This document shows, in pieces, positions 9,540-19,698 of a DNA stretch of 64,000 nt (position 1 is the first letter of the stretch; every line of letters begins with the position of its first letter). Made by a program: the position numbers and the translations under genes. The stretch covers positions 9,300,001 to 9,364,000 of the forward strand of contig CM070911.1 of NCBI GenBank assembly GCA_036417435.1, in the 5' to 3' direction. The DNA comes from Inia geoffrensis. Lineage: Eukaryota; Chordata; Mammalia; Artiodactyla; Iniidae. The notes under the pieces are model-generated. The model was not told the DNA's origin and made no database searches. It saw nothing but the letters and a program-made list of their open reading frames with translations.

Positions 9540-10480
9540 CCCCAGGTTCCTGACACAGAGATTCTAAAACCCTTATAAGTAAGGATGCTAGAAGAATCTT
9601 TTGTGCTAACATTTTAGTCTTGGCTCCAGTTCCTGACACAGAGCTCCTAAGACCTTTGAGATTTCCTGAATGATAGGAGACTCTGACCCAAAGCTCCTAA
9701 ACGCCTTGGACTTTCCTGGGTTAATAGGAATGTCTTTTGTCCTAAAAAGGTGACTCTTAGTAGGCTCCTGGGTAAGGGGCTGAACAACAGAAAGACCAAG
9801 CCATGATTAGAAGCTTGGAACTTTTAGCCTCACCCCCACATTTTCTGGAGAATTGAGAGCGACTGGAAATGGAGTGAATAATTGATCACACCTAGGCAAT
9901 GAGGCCTCTACAAAAATACCCACAGTGCAGAGTTTGGAGAGCTTCCAAAGTGTGCACGTTGGTGACTATACCCATAAGCTGGGAGGGTGGTGGACCCCAA
10001 TTCTACGAGAACAGATGCCCCTGTGCTCAGAATTCTTCCAGACCTTGCCTTACAGACCTCTTTATCTAGCTGTTCATCTGTATCCTTTATTATATAATAA
10101 ACTAGTAGATGTAAGACAGTTTTTCCCTGAGTTCTGTGAGCTGTTCTAACAAATGATCAAATTCAAGCAGCGGGTGTAAGAACCTCCAATTTGTAGCCAA
10201 GTCAGACAGAAGTTGTGGGTAACCTGAGGACCTACGACTTGGGGTTGGTGTCTGAAATGTGAGGCAGTCTTGTGGGTTGGAATGCTTCTCCCTTGGCGTC
10301 TGCACTAGGTCCCATCAGAGTCAGATTTGACTTGAATGTAGGATACCCTCTCAGAGAGCTGCTTGGTGTGGGAGAAAACGCACACATCTGGTGTCTGCGA
10401 GAAAAAGAGAAACACACAGAGTACTTTTTCTCTTGCGTCAAAGACATTGCCCAATAAATAATGATGATCATTAATGACTT
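9540..10480 (+). mobile_element. Solo LTR of a retrovirus-like element (class uncertain)
   Basis: The block resembles a mammalian LTR: 'tgaggcctctacaaaaatac', a polyadenylation-type AATAAA near 10096-10101, then 'ttccctgagttctgtgagct', 'ggtctgtgtc'-like phrases, and a distal part with 'gggttggtgtctgaaatgtg' and 'gtcttgtgggttgg'. I recall this order from old ERV LTRs but cannot fix the subfamily. No gag, pol or env frame flanks it. The first 200 bases hold internal direct repeats. Ends are estimates. Confidence 0.5.
9545..9730 (+). repeat. Internal direct repeats at the LTR 5' side
   Basis: GTTCCTGACACAGAG occurs at 9546-9560 and 9629-9643. A second, looser pair, 'ctcctaagacctttgagatt' (9644-9663) and 'ctcctaaacgccttggactt' (about 9695-9714), repeats with about 51-bp spacing, each copy followed by 'tcctg' and 'atagga'. 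Confidence 0.75.
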
Positions 10481-10770
10481 AATACTAGTATTCATGGTTT
10501 CAGGAAGAGAAGGAGGAGGAGGAAGTCGCTGGAGGGGAAAAGGGCCGATGAGTGACAGGCATTGAGGCGCCTGGGTTGTTGGTGTCCAGGCAATTTGGTG
10601 TTCTCTGAGTTTTCATGAAGGCTCAGAAGACTCAGGCTCAGGGGATGGCGTGGCAGAAGACAGCAGCAGTGAAGACACTGGGAGCAGCTGAGCCTTGAGG
10701 AGCCCCTGTCTGGAAGCAAGCCTGCTGAAAGGCCGTGGGATGACAGAATTCATGGGTGAAAAGCTTCAGT

Positions 10771-10799
10771 CACGTGGCCAGGCACGTGCTGGTCACGTG
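10771..10799. promoter_or_regulatory. Cluster of three CACGTG E-boxes
   Basis: CACGTG lies at 10771-10776, 10783-10788 and 10794-10799. Start-to-start spacing is 12 and 11 bp, close to one helical turn. The third is embedded in GGTCACGTGACC, a 12-bp perfect palindrome of the type bound by USF, MITF/TFE and related bHLH-ZIP factors. The motifs are seen directly; any activity is inference. Confidence 0.6.
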
Positions 10800-10884
10800 A
10801 CCCTGTCTGCTGCTTGCTGGCATGTGGTGTCAAACTCTGTTCTAGGAAGTATTTTATAGATAATTTTACCCAAATGGACGTGTG

Positions 10885-10897
10885 GGTCATGGTGACC
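10885..10897. promoter_or_regulatory. Perfect oestrogen-response-element consensus
   Basis: GGTCATGGTGACC matches the palindromic GGTCAnnnTGACC consensus at all ten fixed positions, 86 bp from the E-box cluster. Nuclear receptor binding at this locus is inference. Confidence 0.55.
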
Positions 10898-11190
10898 TTG
10901 ACTCTCTGGGACAATGGGAACTGGGCCTGGGAGGACATTCCGAGGAGTAATGTGGGTCGATGCCCTACATTTCCTGGAGAAAACAAGAGCACGGGAGACA
11001 CTTTGGAGACCCTCGGAGTATATTTATACACACACAGTCGCGCACACACATACACACACTAGCACGCGTTTAAGACAATGACTGGCAAATTGTAATAGAA
11101 AAGGGCTCTATTTTGGTAGCATTGATGTGATTGATTGACTACTATAAATCCATAAGTTCATGGGCCTGACCATACCTCTGCTTGGGTCAG

Positions 11191-11414
11191 AAATGCTCTA
11201 TGCGCTCTAGGGCGCACATGCTGCAACTACTGAGACTGCGTGCCTAGAGCCCGCGCTCCGCCACAAGAGAAGCCACCGCAATGAGAAGCCCGTGCACCGC
11301 AACGAAGAGCAGCCCCTGCTCGCCGCAACTAGAGAAAGCCTGCGCGCAGCAACGAAGACACAAATCAGCCAAAAATAAATACATAAATAATTGATTTTTT
11401 AAAAATGCTCTATG
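11191..11414 (+). mobile_element. 5'-truncated tRNA-derived SINE (body 11203-11402)
   Basis: Contains the later body of a longer cetartiodactyl SINE: 'gctgcaactactgagactgc', 'cctagagcccgcgctccgcc', 'caccgcaacgaagagcagcc' and 'cagcaacgaagacacaaatc', ending in an AAATA-type tail. The tRNA-like head is missing. An exact 12-bp duplication, AAATGCTCTATG, lies at 11191-11202 and 11403-11414, so the truncation occurred at insertion. Confidence 0.88.
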
Positions 11415-11599
11415 TACGTGGTTCTGTGCCAGTAAAGGACTCAGAATTCAGGGACACAGAGCCAGGTGAAGGAGCCTGAGGACCCTGAGACACTTCGTTT
11501 TCCTGAAACCGAGCTTGAATCCTGCCAGTGTCCTGAAGAAAGCCATCCCTTGCTTCTGCTCACCTGCAGGATACACTCCCACCTTCCTCTCGGGGCCCA

Positions 11600-12005
11600 C
11601 AATTGTAGGACTAGTTCTTGTTCAGTTCTAGCCTGATCTCATCTCACAGGCCCTCGATATTTGGCCCTGATACTTGCAGTTCCTTCCAGTCTTCAGGTTC
11701 CCTTTTTATCCCTGGCTTTGCACATTCTGTTCCCTCTGTCTAGAATAACCTTCCTACTCCAGGAACAGGAATTCGCCTTTTCAAATCTGGGCTGTGTGGT
11801 TTGTGCCATAACAAAGCCTCCTTTGATGGGTTAAGAGCCCTTTCAAGTGCAGACTTCTTACTTTCCTTGGCCCAGCCTTGATGACTGTTTGTGAGGGCTG
11901 TTAGCTCACTGGACTGTGAACCTTCCAGGGAAGAGAGGTCAGCGTATTTCACCTCCATGTCTTGAACCTCGAGTCTAGTCTGGAAAAAACATGTGTTAAA
12001 ATAGA
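11600..12005 (+). repeat. L2 LINE 3' fragment
   Basis: 'tggctttgcacattctgttc' with 'cctctgtctagaata', later 'tcactggactgtgaaccttc' and 'cagggaagagagg', is the order seen in the L2 3' end. No frame is intact. Confidence 0.65.
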
Positions 12006-12049
12006 TTAATGATTGAGTTGGTTTTCAGCCCACAGCCTAAAATTTTTTT

Positions 12050-12220
12050 CAGTGTGATTCTCAGACCACTTGCATCAGCATATCCTTGGGGAGCCTGTTA
12101 AAAATGGGAGGTTCTGAGCCCCGCCCCAGACCTAAAGCATCTCTCAGGTGGGGTCCTGATATCTGTATGGCTAGCAAACTTCCCAGATAATTATAGTTAC
12201 ACTGATGTTGAGAATCACTG
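12050..12220 (+). mobile_element. MER5A hAT-Charlie non-autonomous transposon
   Basis: Begins CAGTGTGATTCTCAGACCAC and ends 'gttgagaatcactg', the typical inverted ends. The interior has 'ttgcatcagcatatccttgg', 'gagccccgccccagacctaa' and 'ggtggggtcctgatatctgt'. Forward and nearly full length. The 8-bp duplications are no longer recognisable. Confidence 0.82.
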
Positions 12221-12729
12221 CACTAGCAGATAGAAGCAGGGCAAGGTTACAAGAGACAAACACTGGCGAGAGCTGAGCGCCTGATTGGTGAATGGGGAGA
12301 GAGTGGGTGGCCAGAATCATTTTATTATGCAGCTTTCTAATTGGTAGTCACAATAGTCTGATAGATAGTAATAATAATGACACTGCGTCATCTAGAAAAG
12401 TTTAAGCTTGTAGTCAGTAATTCTTCTCAAGAAGGAATAGTCGCACATCAATCATTTTAGAAATATTGCCATCCAAAATGGAAAAGCTGCGTTTTAAAAA
12501 CTAAAGAATAAATAAATGAATGATTTGGGAAATTAACTCACATAAAACAGTGTATGGGTGAACTTCATAGGGGATAACCGTTATATAACATGGTTACTAC
12601 GTTCCTTCGGGCAGTTCATCTTTTGCCCTTGTCACACTCACCAACTGGCCTCACCAACGGAGCCAAAGAGAGGAAGAGTCTAGGAGAACCAAGCAACCCA
12701 TGGATGAGTGTGTTCAACTCACAGTAGAC
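12221..12729. other. Noncoding DNA without recognised elements
   Basis: AT-rich from 12310 to 12620; nothing assignable. Confidence 0.45.
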
Positions 12730-12880
12730 AGTGCAGCAGAATGACTATGGGGTATTTGGAGCCTGGAAGACCTGGGCTCAATTCTCATGTCTACCTCTCA
12801 ACTCACCTTGGGTCCTTGAGTATCTGTTTTTTCCCCCTCTAATGACGGCAGGTGGTATCTCAATTGCGCACCTGGTATGG
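12730..12880 (+). repeat. MIR SINE fragment
   Basis: 'cagcagaatgactatggggt' then 'ggaagacctgggctcaattc' and 'ctacctctcaactcaccttg' align with the MIR tRNA-related half. The core is degenerate. Confidence 0.6.
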
Positions 12881-12889
12881 GACTGATGT

Positions 12890-13085
12890 TCAGTAGTATT
12901 TACGTGTCAGGCATTTTACATACATTACTATTGAGGAGATTGTTGTTATTCCTTAGATGGGAAAACTGAGGCTTGAAAAGGTAGAAACCTCCCCACAGTT
13001 GCCTAGATGGCAAGTGTTGTGGCTCAACTTGGATTCCAAGTTGGTTGTGGTAAGGAGTGTAACAATGCCCAGTGCCTGGCAGGAC
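12890..13085 (-). repeat. MIR SINE, reverse orientation
   Basis: 'atttacgtgtcaggcatttt', 'cttagatgggaaaactgagg' with 'cttgaaaagg', and 'cacagttgcctagatggcaa' run in reversed MIR order, ending with 'tggattccaagt'. Together with the preceding forward copy it makes an inverted MIR pair. Confidence 0.65.
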
Positions 13086-13834
13086 ATCAGAGCCTTTGCA
13101 TCCTTCCTTCCCTATGGCTAAGAGGAACGTGGAGGACAAAACAAAGTGCAGAGAGCATCTCAGATCTCTTTTGAATTTTTGCATTTTTGGCTTCAGCACA
13201 GAAGCTTCCAGCATCTCTCCCAGTCTCTCTCCATCTGGAAATATCAAACATCTGTCTCAGGGCACAGGTGACTGACATGGTGGGGAGGGCCAGCTGCTGA
13301 AAGATTGACCCCGAAGGTGACCAGGATCAAAGTGGACGTGGGCTTTGTAGATCAAAGGCTTTGCTTCCCCCATGGAGTGACCCAGAGAGCCAAAGTCAGG
13401 GCAGCGGCAAGCGCGGGCTGCGGGAACATCGCATTCCCATCAGTTCATGCTGTAATTAGGCAGCCGAGTGCATCAGCTAAGACTTCTGGGTGGTCTGAGT
13501 GGGGGACTCTCCACTTGCTCCCGTTGCTGAGCTCTGGACGTGCAGCATGGTGGGCAGGCCCAGCCTGGGAGAGAAAGATCTCACCACTTAGACAGAGCAG
13601 TGGGCTCCCAGCGCTGTGGTCACTCTGTTTGTGGAGCCTTCTGTTGTCCTCAGGAGCCTGTTTTAAGTTAGCTGGTGGTTTCACAAGTTGGGCTTAAAGA
13701 AGAGGTGCTCAGAGCCCCCAAACGACTTTCACCTCATAACTCTGGTTTGCCGGCCTCAATAGAGAGAATGTCTTTTAAAGGTCTGTGCTGTCAGAACCAT
13801 TGGATGAGGACTTCCATGGATGCAGAGGAAACAA
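13086..13834. other. Noncoding DNA without recognised elements
   Basis: Moderately GC-rich around 13380-13640. Frames of 130 codons (plus, 13305-13697) and 79 codons (minus, 13445-13684) overlap and show no domain or splice context I can support. Confidence 0.45.
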
Positions 13835-14035
13835 TAATTAAAGCTTCAGTTACTGAGTGCTTATTAAATACCAGCACTTACATGTCACTCAGATCCTCAC
13901 AAAACTCTGCTCTTGGTATGGTTAGTCCCATTTTATAGAGAGTAACACTGGGGCTCAGAAAGATGCAATGACTTTCTAACAAGTGGAGCTCCCAAGTGAA
14001 GTTGCCAGGGCTTAGATCATGCTTTTGGACTCCAG
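13835..14035 (-). repeat. MIR SINE, reverse orientation
   Basis: 'actgagtgcttattaaatac', 'cctcacaaaactctgctctt', and 'cccattttatagagagtaac' with 'actggggctcagaaagatgc' are in reversed MIR order, nearly full length. Confidence 0.7.
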
Positions 14036-14039
14036 ATCC

Positions 14040-14430
14040 GCATTAATTATCTAGTGCCACAATGACAATGCATGACAACCAACCACAAAACCTCAGTGAC
14101 CAACAACCAGCAACAGTTATTTTTGCTCCCTAGTCTATGGGTAAGGTGGGATGTTCTGCTGATTTGGACCAGGCTCTGCTGCCTGGGGCTGGGCTCATTC
14201 CTGGGTCATGGGTCAGTGGCTGGGTTAGCTGGGGCAGGCTTATTTTGCATGGTCTCCACTGGGGAGACCACGCCCTCTACCATGTGGTCTCTCAGAATTC
14301 AGGGAGTCAGGCTGGGCTTGTTTTCTGGGTGTGGTAGGGGTCTGGGGGAAAGAAGGTGAGCATGTTGTCCTGGGTACTGAATTGTCTTACTGCCCCATCA
14401 CCTCGTCCTACTGGCTGACACAAAGCAGCA
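14040..14430. repeat. Probable old interspersed repeat, family not named
   Basis: 'aaaacctcagtgaccaacaa' and the following ctggg/ggctggg-rich stretch ('gctgcctggggctgggctca', 'ggctgggttagctggggcag') resemble a common mammalian repeat I have seen but cannot name with confidence. No coding potential. Confidence 0.35.
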
Positions 14431-14924
14431 CATTGTGTTGGTATTTGTGTTGAATATTGTGTTGAATCCGGTAGACTATTCAGGCATAGAAAAATAGAGT
14501 CTCTCTGTAGATAGGAGGAGCTCTAATATCATACTTGTGAAGGTATTATTTGAATATCGAGAGACCATTCCTTGGGCTCTTCATGCAATCATTTTACCAA
14601 AAATCTGCAATCTTTCCACTATACGAGTGTGCCACCGATGTAGAATTTTGAGGATTTTTGTACGTTGCTTCTATTTTTAATAAATAAGCTAGAACCCTAA
14701 TATTGCCCCTGCCTTGGTTTAAGTAATACATACACTTCAGCTGAAAGATGCGTAATAAAATTTGCACCAAATTTATTCTTACCCTAGCTGATACCTAATG
14801 AGGAATGGAAGACAATGACGTGTACACTTTGCTATGGTCACTGTGTCTTAGGATTACTTACTGAGCCCTGGAAGCTCACAGAAACATTGCAATGGCACCT
14901 AATTGAGTTTAGGATCCATGAAAA
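14431..14924. other. AT-rich noncoding DNA
   Basis: 'gtgttg' recurs four times between 14434 and 14464; otherwise nothing recognised. Confidence 0.45.
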
Positions 14925-15345
14925 GTCCTCTGTTTAGTCCTCTGGAGCACTCCCCATCCTGCCCTGCCCTCTCTCTGATCCTGTCTCCTAACAAGTCCAC
15001 TCTCCTCCCCAGCTTCCTTCCTCTAGTCCTAAGTGGTTTGTTTTCCTGCAATATTGCCTCACTCTCCTTGTCTCTGTGTTTCTGCACATGCTGTTCCTTT
15101 GGTCTGGAGTGTCCTTCCTGCTTTCTCTCTCGTCTAACTCCTACTCATGCTTCACTTCTCGAGGGGGCCCCTTCCTAAGTGTGCCACCTGGTTTATCACC
15201 GACACCGGGCTGCGTTTTCCTCGCTCCAAGGCCTCGCCACACCGTGAATTCCTTGGGGACAGCTTTCATCTCTCTGTTTCCAGTGTCCAGCACAGTCACA
15301 ACAGGTGCAGAGGAGTTACTTGTCAAATAAACAGATACATTAAAA
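14925..15345 (+). repeat. L2 LINE 3' fragment
   Basis: 'tctgcacatgctgttccttt', 'ggtctggagtgtccttcctg', 'taactcctactcatgcttca' and 'ttccttggggacagctttca' with 'gtgtccagcacagtcac' match the remembered L2 3' end in order. This is one of the clearer L2 copies in the window. Confidence 0.75.
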
Positions 15346-15934
15346 AAACCATCCATGTGCTTCGAGTGTTATTTATTCTTTGAGGAAATGACTTTAATAA
15401 AGAAACAATTTTTAATTCATGATTCTTCATGCAATTTTTTGCAATTCAAATTTTTCTTAACTGCTCCTTCATGCCATGGGTAAAAGAAGGTTTTTTTTTT
15501 TTTTTTTTTTTTACAGTCACACATGTTGGGTTGACTGAAAAGCCCTGCAGGCTGAATGGAGATACCTCATTTGAGGAAACACAGCCTCAAGCCATGTGAG
15601 CTCTGGGTCCACAAGCTCTGCCAGAGCTCAGTGGGACGTTTTTATGAGCTGTTTCTAGAATTCTTTCCAGCCCAAACTTTATCCTGTTTTGTCCCAATTC
15701 CTAGGTCTATCTGAGCACTTGGTTATTGGCCTTCTACTCTGGAACACGGCCAACACACAAACAGGGAGTGAGGTTTAAAGAATGAGGGTGTGTGCAGGAA
15801 TTTTAATAAATAGTCCCATCTTGGAGGGTTTGTTGATGAAGTAGGGTGGAATGAAGGGTGTCAAGGATACAAAGAAGGAAACCAAATGAACAAGTACTGA
15901 ATTTTCAAATATTCCATGCAGATCTATATGTAGA
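15346..15934. other. Noncoding DNA with a 22-base T run
   Basis: T22 at 15491-15512 could be the tail of a reverse-strand retroposon, but no SINE or LINE body follows it. The rest is unassigned. Confidence 0.5.
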
Positions 15935-16400
15935 TTTATGCACACATATTATTGTCTAAGTATAGTGTATATGTATGCATGCATACACTTTATGTATTTA
16001 ACATATAAGTGTGTATTTAAATTATGTATTTGTTCTTCTGCTTTGTAGATGTATATGTATGCATATTTGCACACCTCTGTATATATACATGCATCTGAAC
16101 ATATTCATAAACGTACACTTATGTGTATATTTGACATATATTACATAAAATCTTGCACTATGCATACATAGTTCTGATTAACTTTCTGTATAGAGTATAG
16201 AAAGTCTAATTCATATGCAAGCATGCATGTAAATGTCTGTATCTATAAATGTGCAATGCTATATATCACAGTTATTGTGTGTATATATTTGTGTGATGTA
16301 GCTACCTCTGATTATTCACATGAATAACTATGCCTAACTGCTTTTCTACATATGCAGATATATAGACACACCTGAATGTAGCCTTATCAAGTCTTAGATT
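15935..16400. repeat. Alternating purine-pyrimidine, TA/TG/CA-rich block
   Basis: About 460 bp dominated by tata, tgta, tgca and caca words, with repeated 'tatgtatgcat' phrases near 15969, 16047 and 16056. It holds a 16-bp perfect palindrome, TGTATGCATGCATACA, at 15972-15987. It reads as a decayed compound microsatellite. Confidence 0.6.
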
Positions 16401-16959
16401 TAAAATATATAATATGGATATTTTTATACAAGAAGAATGTTACGGAGGAAATTCAAGACTGTGTTTAATAATTTTTTTTTCATTTGCAAGACTATCTAGG
16501 AAAGTACTTTGCATATAGTAGACACTCATGAATATCCCTGTTGATTATATCTTTCAAAATGAATTACATTTGTGAAGGTGATGCTAGTTACTGGAACAAA
16601 TAAACCTAAAATCTCAGTGGGACACTGGTGACCTAGGTCCTCTCTTGCCCCTTGGTGATGATCATTTCCTTTTCTTGGATTCTGTTTCTTCTTCTTTAAT
16701 ATGAGGATGTTGTATGAAATGGCTCCAGATGCTTTGTTAGTGATTACGTGCTTTGCTTGTTTACTTTTGGCAATTCTTAACTGGACACCCAGGGTCAGCC
16801 TTGCAACATTTTTAGAAACAAAGTGTAATCTTTTCAACTGCAGCTTATGAGGTTTATGAGGAAAAGAAGTCTTAAAAGAATCAGCCACTGGCATTCACTA
16901 ACCTGCTGTTATGGCCAAACCCTGTGATGTTGGAGGGAATGCTGACGTGACGACAGACA
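16401..16959. other. AT-rich noncoding DNA
   Basis: 'gaaagtactttgcatatagt' with 'agacactcatgaat' at about 16500-16533 resembles a MIR or L2 tail. A 122-codon minus frame (16526-16894) lacks any recognisable domain. Confidence 0.4.
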
Positions 16960-17110
16960 GGAGAAAGGGGGTTCCATCCCTATACGGCCACTTACAAGTT
17001 CCTTCCTTCCAAAAGCCACCTGGCTTTTCCTCATATGTAAGATAAAGATTATGGTTGTGCTGTATCTACCCAAAGAGACTTGTTACAAGAAGCAAATGAG
17101 ATCTCTTCTA
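16960..17110 (+). repeat. MIR SINE fragment
   Basis: 'ggttccatccctatacggcc', 'cacttacaagttccttcctt', 'cctcatatgtaagataaaga' and 'agaagcaaatgag' follow the forward MIR order with substantial divergence. Confidence 0.5.
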
Positions 17111-17531
17111 AGCTTTTTAAAATGCAAACTGATTTTGTTGAGGTGATAATGATAACTGATATCTGCTGTTTAGGTTGATAAAATATAGTAGCAAGGCAAG
17201 GCAAACACTTTTGAGCAATGAGTAGAACAACAGTAAACATCTAACACAAATGACTCTAGTTTCTGGGATAGTAACAAAACTCTGGGCAGAGGCTTTACAT
17301 CCATGATGTGAGAAAACACATTCATGGGATCCGTGGTCTGGGAAAGCTTCCCCAAGGAAGGCTCAGTTGATCCGTGCCTTGAAGCATGGAGATTTCCACT
17401 TATAGTGAAGAGATGCTACAGTGATCTCCAAAGAGAGGGTCTCCAGGCACCTAGGACCATCTGGTACCCACAAAGACATCTAGAGGGAGCTTACCAGAGA
17501 TGCTGGCTGCAGGAGCCTCTGGAAATTGCTG
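17111..17531. other. Noncoding DNA without recognised elements
   Basis: A small L2-like phrase, 'cttccccaaggaaggctcag', occurs near 17347. Nothing else is assignable. Confidence 0.4.
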
Positions 17532-17634
17532 GGTTAGACAAAGGACTCTTAATTTTTGGTATACAAGCCCTCCAAGTGGTCTGTGGATAGAATTTCAAAG
17601 TTCGTAATCATGGACAAAAATCATATCTTTTATT
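17532..17634 (-). mobile_element. hAT-like ancient DNA transposon, left piece (split by an L1)
   Basis: Starts near 17539 with 'caaaggactcttaattttt' and runs through 'ccaagtggtctgtggataga' to 'catggacaaaaatcatatct'. The sequence resumes after the L1 at 23714. Flanking octamers GGTTAGAC (17532-17539) and GGTAGGAC (24119-24126) match at six of eight positions, the size expected for a hAT duplication. The subfamily is not named. Confidence 0.6.
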
Positions 17635-17814
17635 CCTTTCCAAGAGTTAGCATAAGGACTACTCAGCTCAGGGTGGCAGATTTTATATTTAGTTTTGGCT
17701 AAGGAAGTATAGGTCACATTTTATATTTCTTCTGAGGATTACTAAAGAAGTGAACATTGTAGAGAACATTTTATTTTTCTTAATTCCTAAGGATATAAGA
17801 ACTATAGAGAGATT
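17635..17814. other. Unassigned 5' leader inside the L1 target-site duplication
   Basis: About 175 bp between the left duplication and the first sequence I recognise as L1 ('ggttcaagatggcgg'). It is AT-rich, with 'acattttatatttcttctga' and 'acattttatttttcttaatt'. It may be an unfamiliar extreme 5' UTR, a transduced or template-switched segment, or a sign that the boundary is misplaced. Confidence 0.45.
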
Positions 17815-18712
17815 GGTTCAAGATGGCGGAGCAGAAGGACGTGCGCTCACTCCCTCTTGCAAGAGCACCAGAATCACAACTAACTGCTGAACAATCATTG
17901 ACAGGAAGACACTGGAACTCACCAGAAAGATACCCTACATCCAAAGACAAAGGAGAAGCCACAATGAGATGGTAGGAGGGGTGCAATCACAATAAAATCA
18001 AATCCCATAACTGCTGGGTGGGTGACACACAAACTGAAGAACGCTTATACCACAGAAGTCCATCCACTGGAGTGAAGATTCTGAGCCCCACATCAGGCTT
18101 CCCAACCTGGGGGTCCGGTAATGGCAGGAGGAATTCCTAGAGAATCAGACTTTGAAGCCTAGGGGAATTTGATTGTAGGACTCTGACAGGACTGGCGGAA
18201 ACAGAGACTTCACTCTTGGAGGGCACACGCAAAGTAGTGTGCACATCAGCACCCAGGGGAAGGAGCAGTGACCCCGTAAGAGACTGAACCAGACCTACCT
18301 GCTGGTGTTGGAGGGTCTCCTGCAGAGGTGTGGGGTGGCTGTGGCTCACCATGAGGACAATGACACTGGCAGCAGAAGTTCTGGGAAGTACTCCTTGGCG
18401 TGAGCCCTCCCAGAGTCCGCCATTAGCCCCATCAAAGAGCCGGGTAGGCTCCAGTGTTGGGTGGCCTCAGGCCAAACAACTAACAGGGAGGGAACTCAGC
18501 CCCACCCATCAGCAGACAAGAGGAGTAAAGTTTAACTGAGCTCTGCCCACCAGAGCAACCCCCAGCTCTGTCCACCACCAGTCCCTCCCATCAGGAAACT
18601 TGCACAAGCCTCTTAAATAGCCTCATCCAACAGTGGGCAGACAGCAGAAGCAAGAAGAACTACAATCCTGTAGACTGTGGAACAAAAACATATTCATAGA
18701 AAGATAGGCAAG

Positions 18713-19640
18713 ATGAAAAGGCAGAGGGCTATGTACCAGATGAAAGAACATGATAAAACCCCAGAAAAACAATTTAATGAAGTGGAGATAGGCAATCTTC
18801 CAGAAAAAGAATTCAGAATAATGAGAGTGAAGATGATCTAAGACCTCGGAAAAAGAATGAAGGCAAAGATCAAGAAGATGCAAGAAATGATTATCAAAGA
18901 CCAGCAGAATTAAAGAACAAAAACCTAGAAGAATTAAAGAACAGACAAACAGAGATAAACAATACAATAATTGAAATGAAAAATACACTAGAAGGAATCA
19001 ATAGCAGAATAACTGAGGCAGAAGAACAGATAAGTGACCTAGAAGACAGCATGGTGGAATTCACTGCTGTGGAACAGAATAAAAAAAAAAAATTGAAAAG
19101 AAATGAAGACGGCCTAAGAGACCTTGGGGACAACATTAAATGCAACAACATTCACGTTATAGAGGTCCCAGAAGGAGAAGAGAGAGAGAAAGGACACGAG
19201 AAAATATTTGAAGAGATTATAGTCAAAAACTTCCGTAACATGGGAAAGGAAATAGCCACCCAAGTCCAGGAAGTGCAGAGAGTCCCAGGCAGGATAAACC
19301 CAAGGAGAAACATGCTGAGACACATAGTAATCAAATTGACAAAAATTAAAGACAAAGAAAAATTACTGAAAGCAACAAGGGAAAAATGACAAAGAGCATA
19401 CAAGGGAACTCCCATAAGGTTAACAGCTGATTTCTGAGCAGAAACTCTACAATCCAGAAGGGAGTGGCATGATATATTTAAAGGATGAAAGGGAAGAACC
19501 TACAACCAAGATTACTCTACCCAGCAAGGATCTCATTCAGATTCGACAGAGAAATCAAAAGCTTTACAGACAAGTAAAAGCTAAGAGAATTCAGCACCAC
19601 CAAACCAGTTCTACAACAAATGTTAAAGGAACTTCTTTAA
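18713..19640 (+). pseudogene. L1 ORF1 remnant (RNA-binding chaperone protein), broken
   Basis: Intact ORF1p is a trimeric coiled-coil, RNA-binding protein that coats L1 RNA in the cytoplasm. The ATG at 18713 is followed by a stop codon (TAA) at codon 43 (18839-18841) and then a frameshift. A longer open middle part (18976-19389, 137 codons) keeps the charged coiled-coil region ('ITEAEEQISDLED') and the following RNA-recognition part ('VPEGEEREKG'). It ends at a premature TGA (19387-19389). The true C-terminus is recognisable in a third frame, ending at TAA 19638-19640. At least two net frame changes and two premature stops mean no functional protein. Confidence 0.85.
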
Positions 19641-19698
19641 GTGGGAAACACAAGAGAAGAAAAAGACCTACAAAAACAAACCCAAAACAATTAAGAAA

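Larger units (their letters stand above)
10485..11190. other. Unique noncoding block with clustered regulatory-type motifs
   Basis: I see no repeat across this stretch except a degenerate CA-rich run at 11028-11066. It holds three CACGTG boxes and a perfect palindromic ERE consensus within 130 bp, listed separately. Reading frames are short and overlap on both strands. Confidence 0.55.

Noticed and set aside
9540..10480. Endogenous retrovirus with genes
   Set aside because: Only an LTR-like block is seen. Neither flank has gag, pol or env similarity or a second LTR.
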